Shown here: positions 29,859 through 38,888 of the stretch, in pieces
Layout of the letters: each line of letters opens with the position of its first letter
Position numbering within the stretch: position 1 is the stretch's first letter
Assembly: GCA_025655595.1 (NCBI GenBank)
Contig: JAHXIO010000011.1
Location: forward strand, 124,001-188,000
DNA length: 64,000 bases
Source: Candidatus Thiodiazotropha sp. (ex Monitilora ramsayi)
GTDB lineage: Bacteria; Pseudomonadota; Gammaproteobacteria; Chromatiales; Chromatiaceae
Reading direction: 5' to 3'
The notes under the pieces: model-generated
The model's database searches: none
The model's input: only the letters and a program-made list of their open reading frames with translations
Told to the model about the DNA's origin: nothing
Program-made: the position numbers and the translations under genes

Positions 29859-31611
29859 CCCTTTCTTTCGGCGGAAAACTCTCCACCGTCAGCGGCTGCG
29901 ACCGCACGCCCTTATATTCGAGCTTGTCGCCTTCGCGCCAGTAGAGCGTGTGTTTCATCCACTCGGCATCGTCACGCTTCGGATAGTCCGGACGTGAGTG
30001 TGCACCGCGGCTCTCTTTACGATGCAGCGCCGAGACGGCGATGGAGAGACCCACATCGATCATGTTCTCCAGTTCCAGCGCCTCGGTACGGTTGGTATTG
30101 AAGGTCTTGGAGTGGTCGGTCAGCCTGACATCGGCGAGTTTGTCGCGGATCGCCCTCACCTTCTCCACACCCTCCTGCATCATATCCTCGACACGGAAGA
30201 CGCCGGCGTGGTCCTCCATGGTCTTGCGGAACTCCTTGCGCAGTTCGCTGACAGTGATGCCGTCGCCTTTGGCGTCCCACTTGTTGAAACGGTCCATGGC
30301 GGATGAAACACTCGCCTCATCCAGCGGACGGTGACTGGGATTGTCCCTGACATAATCGATGATGTTCTTACCGGCCAGCCGGCCGAACACCAGGATGTCG
30401 AGCAGAGAGTTGCCGCCGAGACGGTTGGCGCCGTGCACCGAGGCACAGGCACACTCACCGGCGGCATAGAGACCGGGCAGGTGGTCGCCATCATCATCTG
30501 ACGTCGGCATCACGCGGCCAAAGCGGTCGGTTGGAATACCACCCATGACATAGTGAGCGGTGGGAAAGACGGGAATCGGATCCTTGACCGGATCGACTCC
30601 GGCAAAGATCTTGGAGCTTTCGCGAATGCCGGGCAGCCGTTTGGCAATCACCTCTTCGTCGAGGTGATTCACTTTGAGCATTACGTGATCCGCCTCAGGT
30701 CCACAGCCTCGTCCCCCACGCACTTCGGTCACGATGGAACGGGCGACCACATCCCGACTGGCCAGATCTTTCGCGTTAGGTGCGTACTTCTCCATGAAGC
30801 GCTCACCGTCCTTGTTGATCAAATAACCGCCTTCGCCACGTACACCTTCTGTGATCAACATCCCCTTGCCGGCGATGCCGGTGGGATGGAACTGGAAGAA
30901 CTCCATATCCATCAATGGCAGTCCCGCACGCAGAATCATCGCCTTGCCGTCGCCGGTATTGATATGGGCGTTACTGGTGGTCCGGAAGACCTGGCCACAA
31001 CCACCAGTCGCCAACAGCGTGGTCTTCGCCTCGATCAGTAGAGGCTCCCCGGTAGCGATATCGAGCACCAGGGCACCGAGGATAATCCCCTCCTGGTCAC
31101 GTATCAGGTCAGCTGCAAAGTACTCATCAAAAAAGTGTGTCTTGGCGCGGATGTTCTGCTGGTAGAGGGTATGCAGAATAGCGTGACCGGTACGGTCAGC
31201 AGCGGCACAGGTTCGCGCCGCCTGGTCACCACCGAAATTCTGACTCTGGCCGCCGAATGCCCGCTGGTAAATCTTGCCGTTGGCAAGACGTGAAAAGGGC
31301 ACACCGTTGTGTTCCAGTTCATAGACGGTGGGGATCGCCTCCCGGCACATATACTCGATGGCGTCCTGATCACCAAGGTAGTCGGAACCTTTGACCGTGT
31401 CGAACATGTGCCAGTGCCAATTGTCCGGCAGTACATTAGCCAGAGCGGCATTCACCCCTCCCTGTGCAGCCACGGTATGGGATCGGGTGGGAAACACCTT
31501 GGAGACCACCGCCACTTTCAGGTTGGCGTTAGCCAGCTGTAAAGCTGCATTAAGACCGGCGCCACCCGCACCGAGAATCAGGGTATCGAATCGTTGCTTT
31601 TCCAGTGCCAT
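29851..31611 (-). CDS. sdhA: Succinate dehydrogenase flavoprotein subunit
   Basis: A 586-residue FAD subunit that oxidises succinate to fumarate. The dinucleotide motif LGAGGAGLNAAL is near the N-terminus. RSHTVAAQGGVNAAL carries the His for covalent FAD, and the active-site region HPTGIAGKGMLITEG and HGANRLGGNSLLD are intact. The frame runs up to 31692, but the ATG at 31611 (MALEKQRFDTLILG) fits the family start and avoids overlap with sdhD. The last bases enter an AT-rich repeat, yet the ending LTVESFPPKERVY is typical. Confidence 0.96.
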   Translation of the reverse strand: MALEKQRFDTLILGAGGAGLNAALQLANANLKVAVVSKVFPTRSHTVAAQGGVNAALANVLPDNWHWHMFDTVKGSDYLGDQDAIEYMCREAIPTVYELEHNGVPFSRLANGKIYQRAFGGQSQNFGGDQAARTCAAADRTGHAILHTLYQQNIRAKTHFFDEYFAADLIRDQEGIILGALVLDIATGEPLLIEAKTTLLATGGCGQVFRTTSNAHINTGDGKAMILRAGLPLMDMEFFQFHPTGIAGKGMLITEGVRGEGGYLINKDGERFMEKYAPNAKDLASRDVVARSIVTEVRGGRGCGPEADHVMLKVNHLDEEVIAKRLPGIRESSKIFAGVDPVKDPIPVFPTAHYVMGGIPTDRFGRVMPTSDDDGDHLPGLYAAGECACASVHGANRLGGNSLLDILVFGRLAGKNIIDYVRDNPSHRPLDEASVSSAMDRFNKWDAKGDGITVSELRKEFRKTMEDHAGVFRVEDMMQEGVEKVRAIRDKLADVRLTDHSKTFNTNRTEALELENMIDVGLSIAVSALHRKESRGAHSRPDYPKRDDAEWMKHTLYWREGDKLEYKGVRSQPLTVESFPPKERVY

Positions 31612-31630
31612 GTATATTGACCCTTTGCTA

Positions 31631-31972
31631 TCAGGCGATTTGTGCCAGGATGATGATCTGGAGTACCCAGGCGGCACATCCCACCAAAACAAAACCGGCC
31701 ACCGTCAGTACGGTGACGCGAATCGGCGTGGGATGTACATAGTCGATGATCACATCGCGAAATCCGACCCAGGCATGCAGCAGGAGCGACGCAAAGAACA
31801 GCAACAGCCCCAGGGAGACCAGCGGCGATGCGACCCACGCCTGCCAGTCAGCATGATTCGCCGGCGGTGAGAAGATCATGTGTTGCAGCGCATAGAGTAT
31901 GAACAGTATGAGATAGATGGCGGTGGCCCGCTGCAGAAACCAGGCTCTGAGACCGCTTGCTTGTCGACTCAT
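31631..31972 (-). CDS. sdhD: Succinate dehydrogenase membrane anchor
   Basis: A 113-residue subunit with three membrane helices (about 18-38, 48-70 and 85-110). HAWVGFRDVIIDYV carries the heme b and quinone-site residues of SdhD. Its ATG overlaps the last base of the sdhC stop (TAATG), so the two anchors are translated together. Confidence 0.93.
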   Translation of the reverse strand: MSRQASGLRAWFLQRATAIYLILFILYALQHMIFSPPANHADWQAWVASPLVSLGLLLFFASLLLHAWVGFRDVIIDYVHPTPIRVTVLTVAGFVLVGCAAWVLQIIILAQIA

Positions 31973-32349
31973 TAGAGACCTCCCATCAGGATCAGGGCCA
32001 GTACGGGCGCCGCCACCATCACGGCCCAGGCCGTCTGTTGGAACAGGGGTTTCTCAACCCCGATATCGATATCGATCAGCAGATAGCGGATCCCGGCAAG
32101 CAGATGGTGCATCAGCCCCCAGAGAAAGAGAAAGAGTATCAACTTGACCAGAATATTGCCGAACAGGTTCGCGGCATCGGCAAAGCCGGCCTCACTGGAG
32201 AGTGAAAGACCGAACAGATAGATCAGTAAGGGTATGGCAAGTACCATCACCACGCCTGTCACCCTGTGGATGATCGACATCACACCGGCAACGGGCAGGC
32301 GTATCTTGATGAGATTGAGAAAGACCGGTCTGGGTTTCACTTGTTGCAT
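31972..32349 (-). CDS. sdhC: Succinate dehydrogenase cytochrome b556 subunit
   Basis: A 125-residue anchor with three membrane helices. The motif MSIIHRVTGVVM is the SdhC signature near the quinone site, and LMHHLLAGIRYLL provides the heme b His. First gene of the operon. The 160 bp before it, up to the maeB stop, is largely occupied by repeat copy 2, so the operon promoter must lie in or near the repeat. Confidence 0.94.
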   Translation of the reverse strand: MQQVKPRPVFLNLIKIRLPVAGVMSIIHRVTGVVMVLAIPLLIYLFGLSLSSEAGFADAANLFGNILVKLILFLFLWGLMHHLLAGIRYLLIDIDIGVEKPLFQQTAWAVMVAAPVLALILMGGL

Positions 32350-32368
32350 GGTTCTCCGTCCGCTCTAC

Positions 32369-32505
32369 TGATTAATTTTTAATTCTGGATTTTGAATGTT
32401 GAATTATAGTGCGCTCGCTACGCTCGCAGGTGTTTTTATAAAACCGGTGCGCACAATGTGTGCACAGCTCAATTCAACTTTCATAATTCAAAATTCATAA
32501 TTACT
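32369..32505. repeat. AT-rich interspersed repeat, copy 2 (between maeB and sdhC)
   Basis: Same family as the block at 29704-29858: TTTTGAATG-like words at the left end, a GCGCTCGCTACGCTCGC core, the self-complementary word TGTGCACA, and AATTCAAAATTCATAATTA at the right. It fills almost the whole gap between malic enzyme and sdhC. It is non-coding in all frames. Confidence 0.65.
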
Positions 32506-32509
32506 GAAT

Positions 32510-34789
32510 TCACCACTGCTTCATCAGGCAACTGGCCCTGACCGATGCCAGGGCCGTCATATTCAACAAACCCCTCACGGAGATGCTTGGCGTGACCACA
32601 TGGGCAGACTTGGCAGCACCGATCAGTATCGGTCCGATCGTGACCCCGTCGCCCAGCATCTTCAGCATGTTGAACGAGATATTGGCCGCATCCTGATTCG
32701 GCATCACCAACAGGTTTGCCCTATCCTTCAAGCGGGAATTGGGGAAACGTGTCTGGCGCAACTCTTCTGAGAGGGCCAGGTCAGAATGCATCTCGCCCTC
32801 GACCTCCAGGTCCGGCATACGCTCTCTCACTAACTCTAGAGCATTTTGCATTTTTTTCGCGGACGGGGAGTCGTGACTGCCGAAATTGGAGTGGGATACC
32901 AGCGCCACCTTCGGCTCCATACCAAACCAGAGCACCTCTTCCGCGCAGAGAGAGACGATCTCCGCCAACGCTTCCGCGGAGGGATCCTCCTGCACAAAGG
33001 TATCCGCGATGAACAGCGTGCCGGAGTGGAGCACCAGCGCATTCATGGAGGTGAGCTTCTTCACACCGCTTTCGGTGCCGATGATTTTATCAACCAGATC
33101 CAGGTGGCTGATGTAACGACCCACCGTACCGCAGATCATCGCATCCACGTCACCCACCGCCAGCATGGTTGATGCCAGCGCGGTGGAGTTGCGGCCGATA
33201 TAGGTACGCGCCTCCTTTGGAGAGAAACCACTGCGCTCAACCTGTTTGAAGAAAGCGTCCGTATAGCGATCGAAATCGGGGTTATCGAGTTGATTGACGA
33301 GCTCGTAGTCCTCGTCTTCGCGCAACCTCAAGCCAAGGTTCTCAATGCGTTGATGGATCAGATCCCGGCGACCGATGAGTACCGGCCGGGCGATCCCCTG
33401 ATCGACCACCTGTTGCGCCACCTCGAGTACCTTCTCGTTCTGGCCTTCGGCATAGACCACCCTTCGCAGCTCCTGCTGAGCCTTCTCAAAGATGGGCCGC
33501 ATGGTCAGGCTGGTACGAAAGACTCGATTCTGCAGACGCTCACGATAGGCCTGAAGGTCTGCCAAAGGACGTGTCGCCACCCCCGACTCCATGGCCGCCA
33601 TCGCCACGGCGTAAGGGACCTTCTCCATCAGGCGGGGATCGAACGGTTTGGGAATCAGATATTCGGGACCGAATTGGAGCTGTTGACCGCCATAGGCGGA
33701 ACGCACCACGTCTGACGACTCTGCCTGAGCCATCTCGGCAATAGCGCGCACGCAGGCAAGCTTCATTGCACTGTTGATCTCGGTAGCGCCCACATCGAGC
33801 GCACCGCGAAACAGGAAGGGGAAGCAGAGAACGTTGTTGACCTGGTTGGGGTAGTCGGTCCGGCCGGTGGCGATGATGGCATCGGGCCGGATCGCCTTGG
33901 CCTCTTCGGGTAGGATTTCGGGTGTCGGATTGGCCAGCGCCATAATCAACGGGTTGTCGGCCATCTGCGGCAGCCAGTCCCCTTTCAGCACACCAGCGGC
34001 AGAGAGTCCAAGGAAGACATCGGCGCCTTCCAGCGCCTCCTGCAGGGTTCTCAATTCGGTATCGACGGCGTATTCGGCCTTGTAGGGATCCATCTCTCCA
34101 TCACGGCCCCGATAGACGACACCGGCAAGATCGGTGACGATGATGTTCTCCTTCTTCAGTCCCATCTCGACCAGCAGACCGATACAGGCCAATGCCGCTG
34201 CTCCCGCGCCGGCGGTCACCAGCCTGACTTCGTCGATCTCTTTGCCAACCACCTTCAAGCCGTTGAGGATCGCAGCGCAGACGACAATCGCCGTACCGTG
34301 CTGGTCGTCATGGAAAACCGGGATTTTCATGCGCTCCTTGAGCGCCTTCTCGATGATGAAGCACTCAGGTGCCTTGATATCCTCCAGATTGATGCCACCG
34401 AAGCTGGGCTCAAGGCGGGCAACAGTCTCGATGAACTGTTCAGGGTCCTTCTCATCGACCTCGATATCGAAGACGTCGATATCGGCAAACTGCTTGAACA
34501 GGACTGCCTTACCCTCCATCACCGGCTTCGAGGCCAGGCTGCCGATCGCGCCCAGGCCGAGCACCGCGGTGCCATTGGAGATGACGGCCACCAGATTACC
34601 TCGAGCCGTATAGTCCGCCGCCGTGCGGGGGTCTTCCGCAATCATTTCACAGGCCGCCGCCACACCCGGCGAATAGGCCAGTGCCAGATCCCGCTGGTTG
34701 GCCATGGGTTTCGTGGCCTTGATCTCCAGCTTGCCTGGCTTGGGATAGAGGTGGTAGTCGAGCGCCGCTCGTCTCAACTCATCAGACAT
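32510..34789 (-). CDS. maeB: NADP-dependent malic enzyme, MaeB type
   Basis: A 759-residue fusion. The N-terminal half (about 1-430) is malic enzyme, decarboxylating malate to pyruvate: YSPGVAAACEMIAED, KPVMEGKAVLFKQFADIDVF, FHDDQHGTAIVV and the nucleotide loop TAGAGAAALACI. The C-terminal half (about 430-759) is a phosphotransacetylase-like domain (VLIGRRDLIHQRIENLGL; NPDFDRYTDAFF) that in this enzyme class is regulatory rather than catalytic. The length is typical of MaeB. Placed beside sdh and a dicarboxylate transporter, it would return C4 acids to pyruvate. Confidence 0.95.
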   Translation of the reverse strand: MSDELRRAALDYHLYPKPGKLEIKATKPMANQRDLALAYSPGVAAACEMIAEDPRTAADYTARGNLVAVISNGTAVLGLGAIGSLASKPVMEGKAVLFKQFADIDVFDIEVDEKDPEQFIETVARLEPSFGGINLEDIKAPECFIIEKALKERMKIPVFHDDQHGTAIVVCAAILNGLKVVGKEIDEVRLVTAGAGAAALACIGLLVEMGLKKENIIVTDLAGVVYRGRDGEMDPYKAEYAVDTELRTLQEALEGADVFLGLSAAGVLKGDWLPQMADNPLIMALANPTPEILPEEAKAIRPDAIIATGRTDYPNQVNNVLCFPFLFRGALDVGATEINSAMKLACVRAIAEMAQAESSDVVRSAYGGQQLQFGPEYLIPKPFDPRLMEKVPYAVAMAAMESGVATRPLADLQAYRERLQNRVFRTSLTMRPIFEKAQQELRRVVYAEGQNEKVLEVAQQVVDQGIARPVLIGRRDLIHQRIENLGLRLREDEDYELVNQLDNPDFDRYTDAFFKQVERSGFSPKEARTYIGRNSTALASTMLAVGDVDAMICGTVGRYISHLDLVDKIIGTESGVKKLTSMNALVLHSGTLFIADTFVQEDPSAEALAEIVSLCAEEVLWFGMEPKVALVSHSNFGSHDSPSAKKMQNALELVRERMPDLEVEGEMHSDLALSEELRQTRFPNSRLKDRANLLVMPNQDAANISFNMLKMLGDGVTIGPILIGAAKSAHVVTPSISVRGLLNMTALASVRASCLMKQW

Positions 34790-34949
34790 AGTGATTTGTG
34801 TCCTGTTGATACCGTTCTGCCAATCCTGTTCCCCCAGTGTCGTCGTCAGAAGGATCAGTCAGTATGTTGAGGCAGAAAAATAATGTGAAATAATGAATCG
34901 TTATTTAATATAACGATTCATTATATAAAATCCATTCTTTGCCGGTAAT

Positions 34950-35447
34950 TCAGTGCGTCCGATTCGGCACCAGGAGCACTGGCAGATGGCTGACCTGGGT
35001 CACATGGCGGGCAGTGCTCCCCAAAAGGCCATGGGCGATGAAACCCTCGCTCGAGCTGCCCATAACAATCATATCTGCATGGTATTTCTCCGCTTCCTCG
35101 GGAATCTTGTCGGACGGACGCCCCGTGGCGACCACAATATCCCTCACCATGGAGTCCTCCTCTCCGCAGAGTTCGATCTCGTCACGGCAAAAATCCTCCA
35201 ACCGTTTCTTCATCTGCTTGAGGATCTTCTTCATCCCGTCACGTTCCAGCTTCTCCACCTTCTTCTCCGGCAGATAGGCAGAGATGACCGCCTCCCCCGT
35301 GCTGCCGAGCGGTTCCACCACATGCAGCATCACGATCCTGGCGTTGAGATGCTGCGCCATACTGATGGCGTGACGGAAGACCGGACGCATATGGCGGCCC
35401 AAATCTGTCGCATAAAGAATCGTTTTTATCTCGGGTATGTGACTCAT
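34950..35447 (-). CDS. Universal stress protein (UspA family)
   Basis: A 165-residue single-domain Usp. The start IKTILYATDLG and the ATP-loop region MGSSSEGFIAHGLLGSTARH with VTQVSHLPVLLVP match the ATP-binding subclass (Gly-x2-Gly-x9-Gly-Ser). A GTG at 35462 overlaps the dctM stop, but GAGGGA is better placed before the ATG at 35447. It follows the TRAP genes closely, a pairing seen in other TRAP operons where the Usp protein binds the transporter. Confidence 0.87.
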   Translation of the reverse strand: MSHIPEIKTILYATDLGRHMRPVFRHAISMAQHLNARIVMLHVVEPLGSTGEAVISAYLPEKKVEKLERDGMKKILKQMKKRLEDFCRDEIELCGEEDSMVRDIVVATGRPSDKIPEEAEKYHADMIVMGSSSEGFIAHGLLGSTARHVTQVSHLPVLLVPNRTH

Positions 35448-35458
35448 GTCGGTGTCCC

Positions 35459-36859
35459 TCACTTGTAGCCTTGCAGCTGGTCAAGATACTCCGGCAGGAA
35501 CAGCGACACCTGCGGAACGTACGTAATGATAATCAGGAATAGCAGCAGCAGTGCCAACCAGGGCAGGACCGCCTTGATGACCCAGCCGATGGAGTTGCCG
35601 GTGATGCCGGCGGTCACGAAGAGATTCAGCCCAACCGGCGGCGTCAGCATACCGATCTCCATATTGACCACCATGATGATGCCGAGATGGATCGGATCTA
35701 TGCCCAACTGGGTTGCGATGGGGAAGAGAATCGGCGCCATGATCAGCAGGATGGCTGAGGGCTCCATGAAGTTGCCCGCCGCCAGCAGCAACAGGTTCAT
35801 GACAATCAGAAACATCCAGGGCTCGAGACCCCATTGAACGATGGTATCGGCAATGACATGGGGTATGCGTTCGGTAGTCAGAACATGGGCGAACAACATC
35901 GCATTGGCGATGATGAAGAGCAGCATGATGCTAACCTTTGCCGCATCCAGCACCGTGTGCCGTATCTCATCGTCGGCAAGTGCACGGGGAAAGGCCAGCA
36001 CCGACTGCCAGAGGTTCCTCGCCACCATGACACCCGCATTCTCCCCCTCATGCCGCCATGGCATCTGCTTGAGCGGACCCATGTCACGATAACCGAAGAC
36101 AGAGACCAGGAAGGCGTAGACGGCTGACACCGCCGCAGCCTCTGTGGGACTGGCAATTCCGCCGTAGATGGATCCCAGCACGATAACAATCAGCATCAGT
36201 CCGCCGGAGGCACTGAAACCTGAACTCAAGATTTCTCTCAACCCCGGCCATGGCTGTGAAGGAAGACCTTTGATACGCGCCACGACATAGATCGCCAGCA
36301 TCAGCAGCAGTCCCATCATGATGCCGGGGATGAAACCGGCCATGAACATCTTCGCCGCCGAGACCTCTGTAGCCGCGGAGTAGACCAGCATCACGATGGA
36401 GGGCGGGATGAGTATGCCGAGCGTACCGGCGTTGGTAATGACACCGGCAGCAAAACTTTCCGGGTAGCCGGAGCGAACCATGCCGGCAATGACTATCGTA
36501 CCGATGGCTGCCACGGTAGCGGGTGAGGAGCCCGAAACTGCGGCAAAGAGCATACAGGCCATGACGGATGCCATGGCAAGACCGCCTTTGATATGTCCTA
36601 CACAGTCGACGGCGAAACGAATCAACCGTTTCGCCACACCGCCGGTGGAGAGAAAGGAGGACGAAAGAATAAAAAATGGTATCGCCAGCAGCGTATAGTG
36701 CTCCGACAGTGCCTCGAACAGCTTCAATGCGATCGAGGCAAGGGAGTCGTTAGAGAAGAGCAGAATGGTGACGATACTGGAGAAACCCAGTGCGATAGCG
36801 ATCGGCATGCCGATAAGCATGCAGCCAAACAGCAGAATAAACAGAGTGGCTGTTGTCAT
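35459..36859 (-). CDS. dctM: TRAP transporter large permease
   Basis: A 466-residue inner-membrane protein with about twelve helices, the ion-coupled translocation subunit of a tripartite ATP-independent transporter. GSSPATVAAIGTIVIAGM and GTLGILIPPSIVMLVYS are DctM signatures, as is LLTPPVGLNLFV-like MLTPPVGLNLFVTAG near the end. The length is slightly above average because of a cytoplasmic loop near residues 255-290. Its ATG overlaps the dctQ stop. Confidence 0.93.
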   Translation of the reverse strand: MTTATLFILLFGCMLIGMPIAIALGFSSIVTILLFSNDSLASIALKLFEALSEHYTLLAIPFFILSSSFLSTGGVAKRLIRFAVDCVGHIKGGLAMASVMACMLFAAVSGSSPATVAAIGTIVIAGMVRSGYPESFAAGVITNAGTLGILIPPSIVMLVYSAATEVSAAKMFMAGFIPGIMMGLLLMLAIYVVARIKGLPSQPWPGLREILSSGFSASGGLMLIVIVLGSIYGGIASPTEAAAVSAVYAFLVSVFGYRDMGPLKQMPWRHEGENAGVMVARNLWQSVLAFPRALADDEIRHTVLDAAKVSIMLLFIIANAMLFAHVLTTERIPHVIADTIVQWGLEPWMFLIVMNLLLLAAGNFMEPSAILLIMAPILFPIATQLGIDPIHLGIIMVVNMEIGMLTPPVGLNLFVTAGITGNSIGWVIKAVLPWLALLLLFLIIITYVPQVSLFLPEYLDQLQGYK

Positions 36860-37416
36860 TGTTTCTTCTCCCCGAAGCTCTCTTTTTCCGCTGCCAGCTC
36901 TTCTGCCAGATGCATGCTCTCCTCCGCTTCATTGATGTGCCTGAAGCCGGTGGTATCGCCCTTGGCGATATGCCAGAGCAGCTCCAACAGGCGGATGGAG
37001 AGAAACACCAGACCGATCACCAGGATGCTATGAGCGATCCAAACCTCGACGGGCAGATCCTCGAGCTCGATCTGGATCTTTTTCATCTTGCTGAGATAGA
37101 TCCAGGATCCGTAAATGAAGAGCCCGCAATAGACCAGGGAGAAGACCACGGCGACACCGGAGAGGACGCGCTGCACCATTGGAGACATCAGTTTGATGAA
37201 GGCATCAACACCGATGTGCGCACCCACCTTCAGGCCATAGGAGACACCGAAGAGGACGAACCAGGCGGAGATATGCAGGGTCAGCTCCTGCGCCCAGAGA
37301 AATCCGCTGTTGAAGCCGAAACGCATCACGACTTCGAGAAAGACCAACAGGGTCATCGTCACCAGCAGTAGGGAGATGATACCCTCCTCTGCCTTATTGA
37401 TTATGCGCTTAAACAT
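36856..37416 (-). CDS. dctQ: TRAP transporter small permease
   Basis: A 186-residue protein with four membrane helices, the DctQ subunit. The typical start EGIISLLLVTMTLLVFLEVV and ELTLHISAWFVLFGVSYGLK (the conserved E-x5-W loop) are seen, with a longer charged tail (about 160-186, KEKESF-like). It overlaps dctM by four bases and lies about 150 bp after dctP, with a strong hairpin between. Confidence 0.9.
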   Translation of the reverse strand: MFKRIINKAEEGIISLLLVTMTLLVFLEVVMRFGFNSGFLWAQELTLHISAWFVLFGVSYGLKVGAHIGVDAFIKLMSPMVQRVLSGVAVVFSLVYCGLFIYGSWIYLSKMKKIQIELEDLPVEVWIAHSILVIGLVFLSIRLLELLWHIAKGDTTGFRHINEAEESMHLAEELAAEKESFGEKKQ

Positions 37417-37504
37417 CGCATTCCTCCTCTCATGGTCCGGTCTGCGCGGACTGCCCGGTTTATCGGTAAAACCCTTCCCGGGTCTGTCTTTTGATCAGAA
37501 ACCC

Positions 37505-37543
37505 AACACCCCCCGAAAGCACAAAGCGCCATCGGGGGGTGTT
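37505..37543 (-). terminator. Hairpin between dctP and dctQ
   Basis: Twelve-base arms AACACCCCCCGA (37505-37516) and TCGGGGGGTGTT (37532-37543) are perfectly complementary with a 15-base loop. No T run follows on the minus strand. In TRAP operons the binding protein is usually needed in excess, so this probably protects the dctP message or attenuates read-through into dctQM rather than ending transcription fully. Confidence 0.65.
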
Positions 37544-37564
37544 CTAGTGGCTTTTCACCTACTC

Positions 37565-38548
37565 TTAGATATTGTTGGCGTTGTAAGCCGCATCGATCAG
37601 GTCCTTGCCGATCTCGTGCTCGAACTTCTGCCATACAGGCTTCATCACCTCGACCCACTGGGCGCGCTCTGCATCGGTGAGGGTCATCACTTCACTGCGC
37701 CCTGAGTCGACGATACGCTTGCGGTCATCGATCGCCTTCTGGGCTGCTACCTGGTTGCCGAAGACGATGGCGTCATCCAGTGCCTTTTTCACTTCGGGGC
37801 GGAGATCGTCAGGCAGATCCATCCAGAACTCGGCGGAGGTCACCACCATATAGTCGAGAAGGCCATGATTGGACTCGGTGATATAGCGCTGCACTTCGAA
37901 AAACTTCTTGGAGTAGATGTTGGACCAGGTGTTCTCCTGACCGTCGATGGCCTTTGTCTGCAGCAGTGTGAATACTTCAGAGAAGGGTTTCTTCAAGGGG
38001 GTGGCATCCACCGCCTCGAACTGGGCTGCCAGTACGTCGGAAGTCATGATACGGAACTTCAGGCCGTTGGCATCAGCCGGCACACGCAGGGGCTGACTAG
38101 AGGAGAGTTGCTTCATGCCATTATGGATGTAGCCCAGACCCACAAGACCTTTTTTCTTCATGGAATCGAGCAGCTTCTGGCCGGCTGCGCTCTTCTGAAA
38201 GCGCTCCACCGCCTCCATATCCTTGAACAGGAAAGGCAGATCGTAGAGCTGCAGTTTGCGGGTAAAGCTCTCGAACTTGGACAGTGACGGCGCCGCCATA
38301 TGAACATCGCCCAGCAGCATTGCCTGCAGTACCTTGTTGTCACCGAACAGCTGAGAGTTGGGGTAGACCTCGACCACCACTTTGCCACCAAGGCGTTCGG
38401 CAACGAGTTCTTTGAATTTGTTGGCCATCTGGCCTTTCGGGGTGTTCTCCGCCACCACGTGTGAAAACTTGATGACGATGGGTGCAGCAGCCAGGGGAGC
38501 GGCGATCAGGGTCGCGGCCATCGCCACTGCAAAGATCAATTTACGCAT
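37565..38548 (-). CDS. dctP: TRAP dicarboxylate-binding protein
   Basis: A 327-residue periplasmic solute receptor. A signal peptide (MRKLIFAVAMAATLIAAPLA, cut after AAA) is followed by IKFSHVVAENTPKGQMANKF, typical of C4-dicarboxylate receptors. The conserved Arg of the ligand site is in LKFRIMTSDVLAAQFEA, and EVFTLLQTKAIDGQENTWSN follows. AGGA lies before the ATG. Expression appears driven by a sigma54 promoter at 38612-38628. Confidence 0.95.
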   Translation of the reverse strand: MRKLIFAVAMAATLIAAPLAAAPIVIKFSHVVAENTPKGQMANKFKELVAERLGGKVVVEVYPNSQLFGDNKVLQAMLLGDVHMAAPSLSKFESFTRKLQLYDLPFLFKDMEAVERFQKSAAGQKLLDSMKKKGLVGLGYIHNGMKQLSSSQPLRVPADANGLKFRIMTSDVLAAQFEAVDATPLKKPFSEVFTLLQTKAIDGQENTWSNIYSKKFFEVQRYITESNHGLLDYMVVTSAEFWMDLPDDLRPEVKKALDDAIVFGNQVAAQKAIDDRKRIVDSGRSEVMTLTDAERAQWVEVMKPVWQKFEHEIGKDLIDAAYNANNI

Positions 38549-38583
38549 GGTAATCCTCCAATGTGGAACAGGATGTTTTTGTC

Positions 38584-38600
38584 ATCCGAACGTTTCGGAT
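38584..38600 (-). promoter_or_regulatory. Inverted repeat at the predicted 5' end of the dctP message
   Basis: ATCCGAA (38584-38590) and TTCGGAT (38594-38600) are perfect arms around CGT. With the sigma54 promoter at 38612-38628, transcription would start near 38600, so this repeat would form the first bases of the message. It could be a 5' stabilising hairpin or a repressor site. Confidence 0.45.
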
Positions 38601-38611
38601 AGGACACCATG

Positions 38612-38628
38612 AGCAAAATAGAGGCCAA
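38612..38628 (-). promoter_or_regulatory. Sigma54 (-24/-12) promoter of dctPQM
   Basis: On the minus strand the sequence reads TTGGCCTCTATTTTGCT, with GG and GC separated by exactly ten bases and both conserved halves (TTGGC and TTGCT) intact. It lies 64 bp before the dctP ATG. DctD-type activators work only at such promoters, and dctD is present in this window at 45453-46808. Confidence 0.78.
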
Positions 38629-38700
38629 CACAGCCTGATGGGCAGCAGCGGCTTGTCGCCAGCCGCTCTCTGTGAGCCATACGGTATCTGGATAACTGAC

Positions 38701-38724
38701 AAATGGGCGGAATTCCGCCCATTT
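38701..38724. promoter_or_regulatory. Perfect 24-bp palindrome upstream of dctP, likely activator site
   Basis: The 12-base half AAATGGGCGGAA is mirrored exactly by TTCCGCCCATTT. The centre is about 112 bp upstream of the predicted sigma54 start, the usual distance for an enhancer of a DctD-class activator. It also resembles an intrinsic hairpin followed by T residues on the plus strand, but no plus-strand gene ends there. Confidence 0.55.
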
Positions 38725-38888
38725 TACTGACGATTCGGGGGGAAATCCGCTAATTCGGACTCAAGACTGACGGCTACAAATAATTGCAAACTAGAAACTG
38801 AAAACATAAAAACACGGGAGACAGTGAAGCATTTAGACCTGGACAGGCTGGAAATAGCTACTGGGGATAGCTTGGTATCTGCCCCGAA

